A stretch of DNA of 64,000 nucleotides from Symbiodinium natans. Taxonomy: Eukaryota > Sar > Dinophyceae > Suessiales > Symbiodiniaceae. The stretch spans positions 1 through 64,000 of the forward strand of contig CAJNDS010002539.1 of NCBI GenBank assembly GCA_905221605.1, in the 5' to 3' direction. The translations under genes and the position numbers were made by a program. Positions 22,601-30,213 of this stretch are shown piece by piece. The notes under the pieces are model-generated. The model worked only from the letters and a program-made list of their open reading frames with translations. It was not told the DNA's origin and did not search any database. How positions within the stretch are numbered: position 1 is the first letter of the stretch; each line of letters starts with the position of its first letter.

Positions 22601-22954
22601 AGTGTAAACGTAAACACAGGGTGTGTAACATTTTTTTGCGACAAGGGGTTGTGTCAAAGCCGTTGCGCTTGCCGCATGTCCGTACGCGCGCGACAGGCTT
22701 TGGTTTCACGACATGCCTCCATATGCACCATCGGAAGGGCGAAGAACTGCGAGAATGCTCCTACCATCATTTGCTGGTTGCCAATTGCTACACTCGAATT
22801 TCCCCCAAACTAACTATGTTCCTCGCAACCACGCCATACAGCCAGGGACGTCCAGCAACTTGCCAAGGATCTGCTCCATGTCGGGGCCGAGGTCAAGGCT
22901 ATTCGAGCGCAGCTTTACGATCTCCTGAGAGGGTGCCCGGAGCTCCGTCTTTGA
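7613..22954 (+). CDS. Gene A: six-TM voltage-gated cation channel with two EF-hands (22 exons, 5' incomplete)
   Basis: Predicted plasma-membrane or endomembrane ion channel subunit of the single-domain voltage-gated superfamily, which would assemble as a tetramer. Exons at 7613-7655, 9000-9065, 9943-9981, 10373-10407, 11158-11205, 11640-11691, 12006-12048, 12785-12861, 13545-13567, 13725-13792, 14155-14193, 14889-14937, 15391-15417, 16361-16427, 17132-17200, 19905-19955, 20023-20091, 20845-20892, 21280-21346, 21722-21807, 22318-22379 and 22846-22954 join without a phase break into 411 codons plus TGA. Order: S1, S2, S3, S4 with eight arginines at every third position, S5, pore helix with SISGGLSW, S6, VTGVFC linker, EF-hand 1, EF-hand 2, C-terminal helix. 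The start codon lies upstream and was not found. Ion selectivity cannot be read from the sequence. Family assignment is from motif order; exact exon edges are inferred. Confidence 0.8.
7848..7952. mobile_element. Foldback F7 element
   Basis: CTTAGTAGTAGAGTAG and ACTGGACAACTAAG ends; inner AACCTTTAACC...GGTTAACCTTT arms. In gene A intron 1. Confidence 0.7.
8027..8240. repeat. Two CCCTAAA arrays in gene A intron 1
   Basis: Arrays at 8027-8083 and 8205-8240, with TTTAGGG units at 7682-7755 nearer the donor. Confidence 0.9.
8590..8700. mobile_element. Foldback F1 element
   Basis: CAAAAGAGCCCAATAGTGC...GCAATATTGGGCTCTTTGGG with a central GGATCC. In gene A intron 1. Confidence 0.85.
9000..9065 (+). 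CDS. Gene A exon 2, S1 second half and S1-S2 loop
   Basis: 22 codons reading VNMVILGVEVDIAS then HLPPYEDK. NMVxLGxEVD is the usual end of S1 in this family. CCAG|G acceptor, GC donor, phase 0 at both ends. Confidence 0.75.
9150..9225. repeat. TA-rich microsatellite
   Basis: TATATA with GTA interruptions, in gene A intron 2. Confidence 0.9.
9489..9601. mobile_element. Degenerate foldback F2 element
   Basis: CCTGGAGATTCATGGGTAGC at the 5' end, eroded 3' arm AACCCATGAAACCC. Confidence 0.5.
9943..9981 (+). CDS. Gene A exon 3, start of S2
   Basis: 13 codons, EPRWFGLINVIIV, lead straight into the S2 exon. TCAG|G acceptor, GC donor, phase 0 at both ends. Confidence 0.7.
10373..10407 (+). CDS. Gene A exon 4, S2 core
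   Basis: VAVFVFELILKL carries the F-x-x-E-x-x-x-K pattern of a voltage-sensor S2. A pyrimidine-rich CCCTCCCACAG acceptor precedes it. A GC donor in phase 2 gives an in-frame LF join to the next exon. Confidence 0.85.
11158..11205 (+). CDS. Gene A exon 5, S2-S3 loop
   Basis: FVAYGCRGFVHGPER plus two bases, typical of the S2-S3 loop (AYG, G-F, GPERW). The acceptor AG sits in a telomere-type repeat (TAAACCCAG). GT donor; the split codon becomes W in RWNLFD with the next exon. Confidence 0.8.
11419..11496. repeat. Telomere-type array, TTTAGGG orientation
   Basis: Eleven perfect units in gene A intron 5; a CCCTAAA array follows at 11554-11609, before the S3 exon. Confidence 0.95.
11640..11691 (+). 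CDS. Gene A exon 6, S3
   Basis: NLFDVVIIGTSVLETVM, with the conserved N-x-x-D of S3 and a glutamate near its end. Flanked by CCCTAAA repeats upstream and TTTAGGG repeats directly downstream. GT donor. Confidence 0.85.
11699..11766. repeat. Telomere-type array, TTTAGGG orientation
   Basis: Starts 8 bases after the S3 exon; paired with CCCTAAA at 11918-11989. Confidence 0.95.
12006..12048 (+). CDS. Gene A exon 7, S3-S4 linker
   Basis: EFIAITLSAMQMDS plus one base; the GC donor joins the next exon to give DSSHLRIMRF, a family-typical junction. AAAG|G acceptor directly after a CCCTAAA array. Confidence 0.7.
12195..12300. mobile_element. Foldback F6 element
   Basis: CAAAACCCCTTTCTAATTAAGG...CTTAACTAAGGGGTTTTCGGAAGATCTGG. 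In gene A intron 7. Confidence 0.65.
12466..12507. repeat. Homopolymer junction C27-A15
   Basis: Twenty-seven C then fifteen A, inside gene A intron 7. Confidence 0.9.
12785..12861 (+). CDS. Gene A exon 8, S4 voltage sensor
   Basis: Contains HLRIMRFARIARALR followed by GVRAVRFLRF. Eight arginines are spaced exactly every third residue, the hallmark of an S4 voltage sensor. GC donor, phase 0. Confidence 0.92.
13148..13206. repeat. Telomere-type array, TTTAGGG orientation
   Basis: Eight units in gene A intron 8; CCCTAAA at 13321-13360 follows. Confidence 0.95.
13545..13567 (+). CDS. Gene A exon 9, 23-base microexon in S4-S5 linker
   Basis: Encodes VSALRTLV minus the last base. It completes RFVSALRTLVFSI with its neighbours, a common S4-S5 linker sequence. 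The following intron is only 157 bases and holds T17 then G35. Confidence 0.75.
13581..13632. repeat. Homopolymer junction T17-G35
   Basis: Fills a third of the 157-base gene A intron 9. Run lengths may be unreliable in the assembly. Confidence 0.9.
13725..13792 (+). CDS. Gene A exon 10, S5
   Basis: FSILSTMWSLIWTLVLLILL then FY, a hydrophobic S5. AAG|G acceptor; GC donor in phase 1 makes C at the junction. Confidence 0.85.
14155..14193 (+). CDS. Gene A exon 11, S5 end
   Basis: FAVILTQLVTDH after a split cysteine; LTQxVTDHC is a recurrent end of S5 in this family. GTAG|G acceptor, GC donor. Confidence 0.75.
14302..14436. repeat. Telomere-type array, CCCTAAA orientation
   Basis: About 18 units in gene A intron 11. 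Confidence 0.95.
14540..14682. mobile_element. Foldback F6 element
   Basis: CCAGATCTTCCGAAACCCC...GGGGTTTTGGAAGATCTGG. In gene A intron 11. Confidence 0.85.
14889..14937 (+). CDS. Gene A exon 12, S5-pore turret
   Basis: RYNSGGLGTCAPDLL with split codons at both ends (C in, R out). It follows a CCCTAAA array at 14818-14855. Supported mainly by phase and by the good join on both sides. Confidence 0.6.
15123..15240. mobile_element. Degenerate foldback F5 element
   Basis: ACTATTTGCTTACGAACCCC at the 5' end; eroded 3' arm. Confidence 0.45.
15391..15417 (+). CDS. Gene A exon 13, pore-helix approach, 27 bases
   Basis: YWNSVAES plus a split methionine, giving YWNSVAESMLTLF with the next exon; the spacing fits the pore helix of the family. 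GGAG|G acceptor, GT donor. Confidence 0.6.
15674..15832. repeat. Longest perfect TTTAGGG array
   Basis: About 22 uninterrupted units in gene A intron 13; CCCTAAA arrays follow at 15943-16080. Confidence 0.97.
16361..16427 (+). CDS. Gene A exon 14, pore helix and selectivity filter
   Basis: LTLFISISGGLSWSEALQPL then RD. Position and the invariant W match the filter region of NaChBac/CatSper-like channels, but GG replaces the acidic filter residue. CCAG|G acceptor, GT donor. Confidence 0.85.
17132..17200 (+). CDS. Gene A exon 15, S6
   Basis: VSEIAFLCMVVYIVLTVLAI then LNV, a 22-23 residue hydrophobic S6 ending in the usual LNV. GC donor, phase 0 at both ends. Confidence 0.85.
17500..19896. repeat. 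Tandem intronic repeat, three units (gene A intron 15)
   Basis: Units at about 17500-18225, 18225-19342 and 19342-19896 (the last truncated at its 5' side) share GATCGACtGCCTGAAGGTCAA, GTGTCAGCCGACAC, CATTGCCAATaTGAGGTTGC and an end GGCTGCCGGCACCCGAACAA + AGTTAGTTAGTTAGC. Units 2 and 3 are nearly identical over their shared 0.5 kb. The open frames inside are not conserved between units. Confidence 0.85.
19905..19955 (+). CDS. Gene A exon 16, post-S6 linker
   Basis: VTGVFCNNAIESARADK, the conserved segment directly after S6. The acceptor lies about 10 bases after the end of a 0.5 kb repeat copy. GC donor; the next intron is only 67 bases. Confidence 0.85.
20023..20091 (+). CDS. Gene A exon 17, helix before EF-hands
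   Basis: DIAIMKQMQKHAKQLKSLRG then VFK, an amphipathic helix ending at the entry helix of EF-hand 1. AG|G acceptor, GC donor. Confidence 0.75.
20313..20412. mobile_element. Foldback F3 element
   Basis: TTGGGATGTTCGCCC...GGGGGGAACATCCCAA with ACAGTCCTTAAT/TCAGGACTGT inner arms. Confidence 0.85.
20771..20813. repeat. Telomere-type array, CCCTAAA orientation
   Basis: Six units about 30 bases before the EF-hand 1 exon of gene A. Confidence 0.95.
20845..20892 (+). CDS. Gene A exon 18, EF-hand 1 loop
   Basis: EIDNDQSNLVSLEELK. The loop DNDQSNLVSLEE has D1, D3, S5 and E12; position 6 is N rather than G. Phase 0, GC donor. Confidence 0.8.
21074..21262. mobile_element. Foldback F2 element split by a telomere array
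   Basis: CTGGAGGTTCATGGGTAG...TACCCACGAACCTCCAAG with about 80 bases of CCCTAAA between the arms. Ends 17 bases before a gene A exon. Confidence 0.8.
21280..21346 (+). CDS. Gene A exon 19, helix between EF-hands
   Basis: EALKEKKLASFLESMDISTQ then DL. ESMDIST is typical before EF-hand 2 in this family. The upstream intron ends in a foldback element split by telomere repeats (21074-21262). Confidence 0.75.
21722..21807 (+). CDS. Gene A exon 20, EF-hand 2
   Basis: RALLRVMDSDGSGDVTLEEF then VTGCMQLQ. DSDGSGDVTLEE is a textbook 12-residue calcium loop (D1, D3, S5, G6, E12). The acceptor CAG|T departs from the AG|G rule, so the 5' edge is less certain. Confidence 0.88.
22318..22379 (+). CDS. Gene A exon 21, C-terminal helix
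   Basis: GPAQSIQLARMRHEHLKTRS, the usual segment after EF-hand 2. CCAG|G acceptor; GC donor gives a split valine. Confidence 0.8.
22410..22527. mobile_element. Foldback F1 element
   Basis: CCCAAAGAGCCCAAAATCCC...CAATATTGGGCTCTTAGGG. In gene A intron 21. Confidence 0.8.
22846..22954 (+). CDS. Gene A exon 22, terminal exon with stop
   Basis: DVQQLAKDLLHVGAEVKAIR then AQLYDLLRGCPELRL and TGA at 22952-22954. An amphipathic C-terminal helix. CCAG|G acceptor in the right phase. No polyadenylation signal recognised. Confidence 0.75.
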
Positions 22955-23988
22955 AGGGTTGCCGCGCTCAGGCGTTACCTGACTCGATTTCCGGTTGCCT
23001 TTTGCATGCCCACCCATGATTCTGATCCCTGGCCCAAGTGGGCCACTCTCATGATCCCATGCCGTGTGCAACTTAAGAGGATCCCTGGCACAAAATCCCC
23101 TCCACACCCCGGATAATCCCTCATGATCCCCGATGGCACTAGCACTTCTGCAGTGCCCACTCCACGTTGATCCCCGGAGCGCCCCAGCGCCGCCATCCCA
23201 CATAATATCTGAGGTACCCATGTGCATATACTTCCTTTAGGGTTTAGGGGTTTAGAGGTTTAGGCGTTTAGGGTTTAGGGTTTAAGGGTTTGTTCCCAGA
23301 TGATCCTCGTTGTGCTCGCCTTCAGGCTGTAGCTGGAAATGCCAACGGCGTGCAAAACTTAAAGCCCAGAAGAGCGCACTGGCAAGTTGCCCCTCTTGAA
23401 GTTTAGGGTTTAGGGTTTAGCCTCCATGACTTTTACAACAAGCAGCCGCGTGCAAATTGACGAGAGTTGCACGCGAAAGTCCTACCTCGCATGGTTCATT
23501 TCTTTTCCCCGTTGCGTTACGCGAGCTGGAGCTCCAAGCGCAAGGGGCTTCGCGCGAGTTGACATGTTAGCAAGTATCGTGGCTCCAGCGTCTCACAAGC
23601 AACAAGGAGCGAACAACGCAGTTTGTTCCTTTCTTTGTTTCACCCCTCTGAGATGCCCAGATTTACTATAGCATTATAGCTGCTTGCAAGGAGGGCACGG
23701 CAGTTTATCCGGCGCGCGAAACCATCAGGCTAGCCTCGACACATCAATCTCAATCCTTGGTGTTTAGGGTTCACGGTTTAGGGTTTAGGGTGGTGCAAAG
23801 AGCCCAGGGCTCTCGACAGTTAGATCCTGGGCCGAACCTTAAGAAGAAGCCGCAAGCCTGTTCATGGTTTCAGTGCTGTTGCCCGGCTTCGCGAAGCGAG
23901 TGAATGCCCTGACGTCTGTCGCGCCGTGAAGGCGAGTATGTCTAGCCATGAGGGCTGCCGTCAGGTGTGACGTTGACCTCCAAGCATA

Positions 23989-24098
23989 CTTGGAGGTTCA
24001 TGGGTAGTTAGAAGGAGGGTTATATGTAGCCTAAATAAGGTTGCAGGTATAGTTGCCATACTTATAACCCTACATCTAACTACCCATGAACCTCCAAG
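23989..24098. mobile_element. Foldback F2 element, well preserved
   Basis: CTTGGAGGTTCATGGGTAGT...ACTACCCATGAACCTCCAAG: perfect 20-base terminal inverted repeat. Confidence 0.9.
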
Positions 24099-24200
24099 TA
24101 ACCCGCATATGGAGCAAGCTTGAAGGGCTTGCAAGCTCATTCAAAGATGGAGTGCTGCAAAAAAGGGGCAAGGAAGTTAGCACGATTCCATGAGTTGAGG

Positions 24201-24292
24201 CCCTAAACCCTAAACCCTAAACCCTAAACCCTAAACCCTAAACCCTAAACCCTAAACCCTAAACCCTAAACCCTAAACCCTAAACCCTAAAC
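24201..24292. repeat. Telomere-type array, CCCTAAA orientation
   Basis: Thirteen units in the spacer; TTTAGGG units at 24405-24455. Confidence 0.95.
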
Positions 24293-24666
24293 CGAGTTGA
24301 GGCAACTCTCACAGAGGCAGCTTTCATTGGTTCCAATCCCCTTCGAGGCCGACAGCGCCTCCTCGCCAGGCAATTGCTAAAAGTGCTCGCTCGCAAGCTT
24401 TTTTTTAGGGTTTTAGGGTTTTAGGGTTTAGGGTTTAGGGTTTAGGGTTTAGGGAACAAAGGTTTCCTGCGCAAGGCGCGAGGAGTTTGGGGCCACGCAA
24501 GCATGGGAGCATCTTGCACCTTTCAACGCTGAGCCCTGAAACGGAGTTTTTGGGATCTTTTCGAGTTTCCCCTACTTGTTTTTGTCCAAAAACCAGCTTA
24601 ATTATCAAGTTCAGGACGCGTGCAAGGAACACCCAAAATCGGAATGTATGAGTCCACCCTAGACTC

Positions 24667-24864
24667 CTAGACCTCAGATGCTACACCATAAGCCTCAAGC
24701 AGCCCGCTTGAAGCTGCTTCGCCTTCGGCGCAGGAGATGGACAGCTTGCTCAGGAGCGCGATCTTGGAAGCAAACGCCCTAAGCCTCGTACGAAGAGCAT
24801 CTGCATCTGGAACCCTCCAGATTTCAGCCTCCAAAGCGTGCCGATGCTTGCTGAACCTTTGCAT
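24667..24864 (-). CDS. Weak candidate coding segment on minus strand
   Basis: An open frame of 65 codons including EIWRVPDADALRTRLRAFAS, with balanced amphipathic composition in a repeat-poor stretch. No family recognised; it may be chance. Confidence 0.2.
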   Translation of the reverse strand: MQRFSKHRHALEAEIWRVPDADALRTRLRAFASKIALLSKLSISCAEGEAASSGLLEAYGVASEV

Positions 24865-25005
24865 TTTGTGCTACTCAGATTGATCCTGTATGCTTTAGGG
24901 TTTGGGGTTAGGGCTGTCTCAAGGCTGCTCCCGAAGCTCCAGATTTGTTTGCTGGTTGAATCCCATAGATACAGGGCACTAGGCACTGCAGTTCAGGGTT
25001 TAAAA

Positions 25006-25791
25006 TGGCTACGGCTCAAGGGTGTTTTGGCTACGAGACTTACATGTTTTTCCCAATTCGGCCGTGTCCTGCTGATACAGCCGCCATGGAAGAGGGCAAG
25101 CTAGCTTGTTGCATCGCGTACTGTGCTAGACGGGCTCAGCGAAACAGGTATGAAGTTGTGGCTTGTCAGCTTTGGGAGGCTCTTCTCCTATTGCCTTCAC
25201 ATGACAGCATTCCTCGGAAGTCTCGCAAGGTGTGTCTGTATGATGCTTTGCAACTCGGAAAAGGAGATGAGAGGTCCTTGGTTCCGACTTCAGTCAGATC
25301 TGGCCTCAAAGCAACCAGTGAGGTGGAGACGCAAACTTCGCAGAACTTCGCAGGCCGTGTATTCTGAAGAGGAATGTAAAGTGTGGTCTCAGAGGGTGTT
25401 TAACAACGTGCTTGCGGACACAATGGCGTCTGTGCGTAAGTTGCAGACCCGCGTGCGTGAACTGGAATGTCAGACTACAGCGACTACTGACGCGCCGCTG
25501 GCTGTTAGTAGCTTGTGCGCCGTGCAATTTTCGCCGTCTGCAGGTGGGCGAGGATGTGAATCGTTTCCGTTGGTCGGCAGGGGTTCCAACAATGATTCTT
25601 CCATTCACTCGTGCCTCCCAATTCCTTCCCATGGCTCCGTCGATCGCTCGGATGGTAGTGTGGCGTCGCTCCAAGCCTTGAGGGAAGCTCACGCCGAAGC
25701 TCGAAAAGCACAGAAGATTCTGAGGCGCCAGGAACGCTTGAGCAGGTTGCAAAGCACGACTGATGATCGCGGTGGCTGGATTCGTAATTAG
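25006..25791 (+). CDS. Hypothetical intron-poor gene, two overlapping frames
   Basis: The ATG at 25006 opens 120 codons to a TGA at 25366 (MATAQGCFGYETYMF start, then EVVACQLWEALLLLPSHD). A second frame is open from 25123 to the TAA-type stop at 25791; its 3' two thirds look protein-like and end in a charged helix (ALREAHAEARKAQKILRRQE). The plausible protein switches frame near 25330-25370, which suggests a short unseen intron, a frameshift or a decayed copy. The surrounding 1.2 kb is nearly free of telomere repeats, unlike the rest of the window. No family recognised. Confidence 0.35.
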
Positions 25792-25798
25792 ATATATG

Positions 25799-25911
25799 CG
25801 TGTGACAGAAGTCTCATGCGTCGTTTGTAGGCTTCAAGGGCCTTTTGTAATTCGATACGCGTGACAGACGTCTCATGCGCCGTTTGTAGGTCAAGGGCCT
25901 ATGCTATAGTG
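25799..25911. repeat. Two-copy direct repeat after the hypothetical gene
   Basis: CGTGTGACAGAAGTCTCATG... and CGCGTGACAGACGTCTCATG... are two imperfect copies of about 55 bases, each ending in TCAAGGGCCT. They may lie in a 3' untranslated region. Confidence 0.6.
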
Positions 25912-26868
25912 CCGTTCCTTCCTGACGTGATTCGGGGCATAGTCACGAGTGCTAGGTCTTGGATCCCAGACACGCTGTTGCATCTTGCACGAGTGCTCAT
26001 GAGGGCTGCTTTGCTTGGACAGCCGTGAAACCCGGCAGAGCTCGCGGGGTCAAAAAAGGGTTTAGGGTTTAGGGTTTAGGGTTTAGGGTTTAGGGTTGGA
26101 ACATGGGTTTAAGGATGACTAGAGCTGGGGTTCCTTTTGGTATACCTTTTGGTCCCATGGTGATAAGGATGTTCCAACCTTTCTGGAGTTGACTCTATAG
26201 GACTCCTTCGGGTTTAGGGTTTAGGGTTTAGGGTTTAGGGTTTATTTCCGCTCACTTGTCACTTCACTCTGGCTACATGCTCCGCATGTCTGCCTGCTTC
26301 GCTGCCCGACCGGTTACAGACGCATTTATTGCATGGACAGCATGGATCATAATACTTCCGGTTGCCAAGCCTTAAACCCTAAGCCCTAAGCCCTAAACCC
26401 TAAACCCTAAAACCCTAACCCTAAACCCCAAACCCTAAACCCTAAACTCGAGGTGGGATTGGGCCCCCCCCAGGAGCCACTGTTTTAGGGTTCTGTTGCT
26501 TGGGGTGTGGGCCCCCAACCCTCAGCCCCGCATAGCCACACAGCTCTTCCACACTTTTCAATGGCTCGGCCGACGGCTAACTCCGCGGCTGAGAACGATT
26601 TCGAGATCCTTGCCGGCTTGAGTTGGGGCATCCCCCCCCCCACCCTACTGCGAGAACACCATGCAACCGACATATTTGGTATAGAAGCATGTTTTTTTGA
26701 TATTTTTATGTCACGAGTTGATGAGCGAGAGCCCTGGTGCAAGGGGCTTTAGCGAGATCTTTTCAAGGTCGTAGGGCAGCCTGCCATGTGCTGAAGGAGA
26801 GGAGACTTCGAGAGTTTGCCCTTCTTGGGTGGTTCTTCGAAGGCTTTGGGTTCAGGGGTAGGAACCCT

Positions 26869-26955
26869 AAACCCTAACCCTAAACCCTAAACCCTAAACC
26901 CTAAACCCTAAACCCTAAACCCTAAACCCTAAACCTAAACCTACACCCTGAACCC
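26869..26955. repeat. Telomere-type array, CCCTAAA orientation
   Basis: About 12 units in the spacer. Confidence 0.95.
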
Positions 26956-27359
26956 GAGATTTTAGGGAAGTGCAGTGCGTCAGGGTTGTCCCCTCCCAGT
27001 CAAGGGACCAATCGAAGTTCAGTTTCGTAACCCTATGGGCCTATGGGGGCGGGGGGGGAGTTCCCAAAATAGGGCTCCTCTCTTGCCCCTTGTTCGGGAA
27101 AAGTCCATAGGGCGCCCAGGACCAAACCTGAACCCCTAAATTAACACGAAACTCGACACTCTTGGAATTGGAAGCTGCAACACGCAAAGCAGCTACTGCC
27201 CAAAAAAGCCGCCGAGACCCTGGTGCCATCCGTCGCCCGTAGGCAGGCGGAGCAAACAAAAACCATCAGCACCTTCATAGCCGCTAGACGACCCTGTGCA
27301 ACCACATGACCCGCAATTGAATCCTGCAGCCAGGCCCTGAATCTACTCCCCAAACCCTA

Positions 27360-27469
27360 CTTGGAGGTCGTGGGTAGCAAGAAGTAGTGTTCTAAGTATG
27401 GCAGCTATACTTGGTAATACTACTTAGGCTACTTAGAACCCTACTTATAAGTACCCCTGAACCTCCAAG
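27360..27469. mobile_element. Foldback F2 element
   Basis: CTTGGAGGTCGTGGGTAG...GTACCCCTGAACCTCCAAG. Confidence 0.8.
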
Positions 27470-28315
27470 TAAGCGACCGAAACACGACCTCAGCCCAAAA
27501 CCCTAAACCCTAAACCCTAAACCCTAAACCCTAAACCCTAAACCCTAAACCCAGGTCGCCACAGGTGAGCCCTCTTGTGCAGCCTGGGCATCTGCTCTCA
27601 TGCGAGGAGCCAGAAGTGTGACTGGTCTCCAGGTCAGGCGGCACCCCTAAATTGCACATGCGTTTACGCATTAGCTCAGGCCCGTGGGCACTCTGCAAGG
27701 TACCTCTTCTTTAAAGTAACCCTGACAAGAAAGACCCTAAACCCTCAACCGTTTAGCCTAAACCCCAAACCCTAAACCCTAAACCCTTAACCACAAATCC
27801 TCGTTTGAGAGTCGGAGGGGTTGAGGTCCACCCCCGGGGATGTTGCGTGCTTCAGCGCCCCGAAATCTAACCCTCAAGCCCCAAGCCCTGTCATTCTGGA
27901 CATGCTGAGGGCTTCTACAAATTTCTACAGGTGCCAGGTTTCACCTTCTGTAAGGCCACGGTGCCAGCTGAGTATTTCACAGAGTGGCCCACTACCCACC
28001 TTCTGGGGCTCCCTCCTCACTGACGCGAATGAAGGGTAGGTGGGTTGATGGAGAGGGTACCTTGCTGGGGCGGTGCTGATGGATCCTGTGAGTATTGAAG
28101 TCTGTGGACGCTGGATGTTGGGTTAAAACGAGCCTTCTTTTCGGGTTAACCCCTGGGCCCCTGCCTCAAGAGAGTGTGATGCGCTGGGATTCAAGTTTAG
28201 GGTTCAAATACAGTACCCGGAGCCTGCCAGCCACAGATCACCAAAAGCACCTGTACAGAGCCCAGGCAGCTGTTCATTTCCTCGTGCTCTCTTTGCCCCT
28301 CTCTCTTTCTGCCTA

Positions 28316-28395
28316 GCTCTCTCTCTCTCTCTCTCTCTGTCTCTGTCTCTCTCTCTCGCTCTCTCTCGCTCGGCGTGCGTGCGTGCGTGCGTGCC
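28316..28395. repeat. CT microsatellite passing into GTGC
   Basis: CTCTCT with CTGTCT interruptions, then GTGCGTGCGTGC. Confidence 0.9.
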
Positions 28396-28708
28396 CCTGT
28401 CTAACTCTGCTTCTCTGTGCTTTTGCCTGTGCTCTAAACACGAGACCTTGAACTGACAATACTCCATACTGAACAGAACATCTGTGTCTGAGGCCAACTG
28501 CCGAGCAGGACCTCCACAAAGAATTGGTCGTCACAGGGGCGGAGGGCAGGGTCGCGGTAGTTCGGTTTGTTGGTCTAGTACGGCCTGTCATTGTAGTCCG
28601 CGCTTTTGTCCGGCTTACAAGTAATCCTTGTTGTGATTGAGACAAGGTCTTTCAGCTTGCACATGGCAGGTTCTTGTGCAGCACCCACTTGGTGACCAAC
28701 TTTGTCAG

Positions 28709-28836
28709 GAGAGCCAGACGACTGAGTTCGATTTTACTCTTCGACTGTGTGACATGTGCGAGATGCTTTCGCGCCAGCACAAAGAAGCGTACCAGCTCAT
28801 GGTACAACAGCACACAGAAGACACTCGGCGAATTAG
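28709..28836 (+). CDS. Gene B candidate N-terminal coiled-coil exon
   Basis: GTCAG|G then ESQTTEFDFTLRLCDMCEML, SRQHKEAYQLMVQQHTEDTR and RI; charged and heptad-like. The largest candidate exon in the window. GT donor. May start gene B or belong to another gene. Confidence 0.45.
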
Positions 28837-29084
28837 GTTGGAGTTCAGGGGTGCAGAGAGTTGACGAGAGTTGAAGTTATGCCTTGTTGAATGCATGGCG
28901 TGACAGCTGGAGGCGCAAAAGCTGCACCCGAGAGGCAACTTTACGTGTAACGGATATCTACATATGCTTTTGCAGCTACCAGACATGCGCATCAGCAAAC
29001 TTTCCGATCGTGACATTCGTGACGTTTCAGATAGTCCACTGATAGGGAGGGGGGTGCAACACGCCAGCAGTTGACAGCCCGTCT

Positions 29085-29205
29085 TATATGTATATCTATA
29101 CATGTATATATATATATACATATATATATATGCTATATAAACAAACAACGTCTTGTATATATATATATATATATAAATGCTACACACCCATTTATATATG
29201 TATAC
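29085..29205. repeat. TA-rich microsatellite
   Basis: TATATA/CATATA tract between two candidate gene B N-terminal exons. Confidence 0.9.
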
Positions 29206-29220
29206 ATGTCCCAACGCAAG

Positions 29221-29283
29221 GTGATGGAGCAGCTGTGCACCCAAAGCGAGATGCTAAGCCACGTGCAGCAGCAGGAAAAGCGG
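29221..29283 (+). CDS. Gene B candidate N-terminal coiled-coil exon
   Basis: 21 codons, VMEQLCTQSEMLSHVQQQEK then R, between GCAAG|G and CGG|GTCTCC. Coiled-coil composition with clean splice-like edges. Confidence 0.5.
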
Positions 29284-29783
29284 GTCTCCATTTCGTTGCC
29301 TCTTGCCTGCCGTCAGGTCGCACAATTTCTTGCTTAGCTGGGGTGTAAGTAAGGTTAGGGTTTAGGGCCTTAGGGTCTAGGGCCTTTAGGGTTTAGGGTT
29401 TAGGGTAAAAAAGGGCTAGGGACGGGGCGGTTGACAGGATAGGCACCAGGCCATAGAGGTGTTTTTAGTGCTGTCGCAAACGCCTCCGGACCCATGGCAC
29501 CTCATCTCCACCACTTCCAAAGGGAGGGGTAATCAAGGAATATACCTTGCAATAGATAGGGATCCTAATATGATCCAAGGCTCGTCGGGTATCTTCCTTA
29601 ATTTAAGGGATACGGGGTTCTTGGGGTACCCTAAACTCGAAACCCTAGTCGATAGACTACAGTATAGGAGGCTGTGAGCATGCCCCTGAAACACCCTAGG
29701 CCCCAAGCCCTAAGCCCTGAGCCCTGAGCCCGAAACCCCATTCCTCCGGGGCGGGGTGGGGGGGCGGGGGGCAACAAAGGAAT

Positions 29784-29891
29784 CCCAAAGAGCCCAATAT
29801 TGCTTAATTAAGAATATTCCTTAAATCATATAGGGATCCTTAATATGATTTAAGGTATATTCCTTAATTAAGCAATATTGGGCTCTTTGGG
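29784..29891. mobile_element. Foldback F1 element, well preserved
   Basis: CCCAAAGAGCCCAATATTGC...GCAATATTGGGCTCTTTGGG, perfect 20-base terminal inverted repeat, central GGGATCCTTAATATGATTTA. Confidence 0.92.
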
Positions 29892-29959
29892 ATCGTGTAG
29901 TTGCCAGATGTCGGAGAAAAGCGGTCAGCGACCTGAGTCGATTACTCAGACAGAGTTGT

Positions 29960-30118
29960 GCTGAAAGCCTAAGCCCTAACCCCTAAACCCCTAAACCCCT
30001 ACCCCTAAACCCCTAAACCCCTAAACCCCTGAACCCCTGAACCCCTGAACCCCTAAACCCCTGAACCCCTAAACCCCTGAACCCCTGAACCCTAAACCCT
30101 AAACCCTAAACCCTAAAG
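29960..30118. repeat. Variant array CCCCTAAA / CCCCTGAA
   Basis: Eight-base units with an extra C, alternating TAAA and TGAA, ending in normal CCCTAAA just before the exon at 30119. Confidence 0.95.
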
Positions 30119-30207
30119 GAAAGCTAAGGCGTCGAAAGGATTCTGATGGCAACGCAAGCGGATCCGCGTGCTACTCCGGGTCTCCGCAGGCGTCAGCATC
30201 ACGGATG
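30119..30207 (+). CDS. Gene B candidate N-terminal exon (disordered)
   Basis: KLRRRKDSDGNASGSACYSG then SPQASASRM; basic then serine-rich. AAAG|G acceptor at the end of a long C-rich telomere array, GC donor. Confidence 0.45.
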
Positions 30208-30213
30208 GCCCTC

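Larger units (their letters stand above)
22955..24660. other. Spacer after gene A
   Basis: Telomere units at 23236-23286, 23401-23420 and 23760-23790, one F2 element and one CCCTAAA array. A short helical frame (LASSFKDGVLQ) at 24130-24170 is too short to call. Confidence 0.5.
25920..28700. other. Spacer between hypothetical gene and gene B
   Basis: Telomere arrays (26052-26095, 26210-26246, 26368-26450, 26869-26955, 27497-27552), one F2 element and a CT microsatellite. No convincing exon. Confidence 0.5.

Noticed and set aside
25002-25014. AAAATGGCTACGG, a 13-base match to the reverse complement of the dinoflagellate spliced leader
   Set aside because: It stops after 13 bases and lies in the wrong orientation to be a relict leader of the + strand frame that starts here; probably chance.
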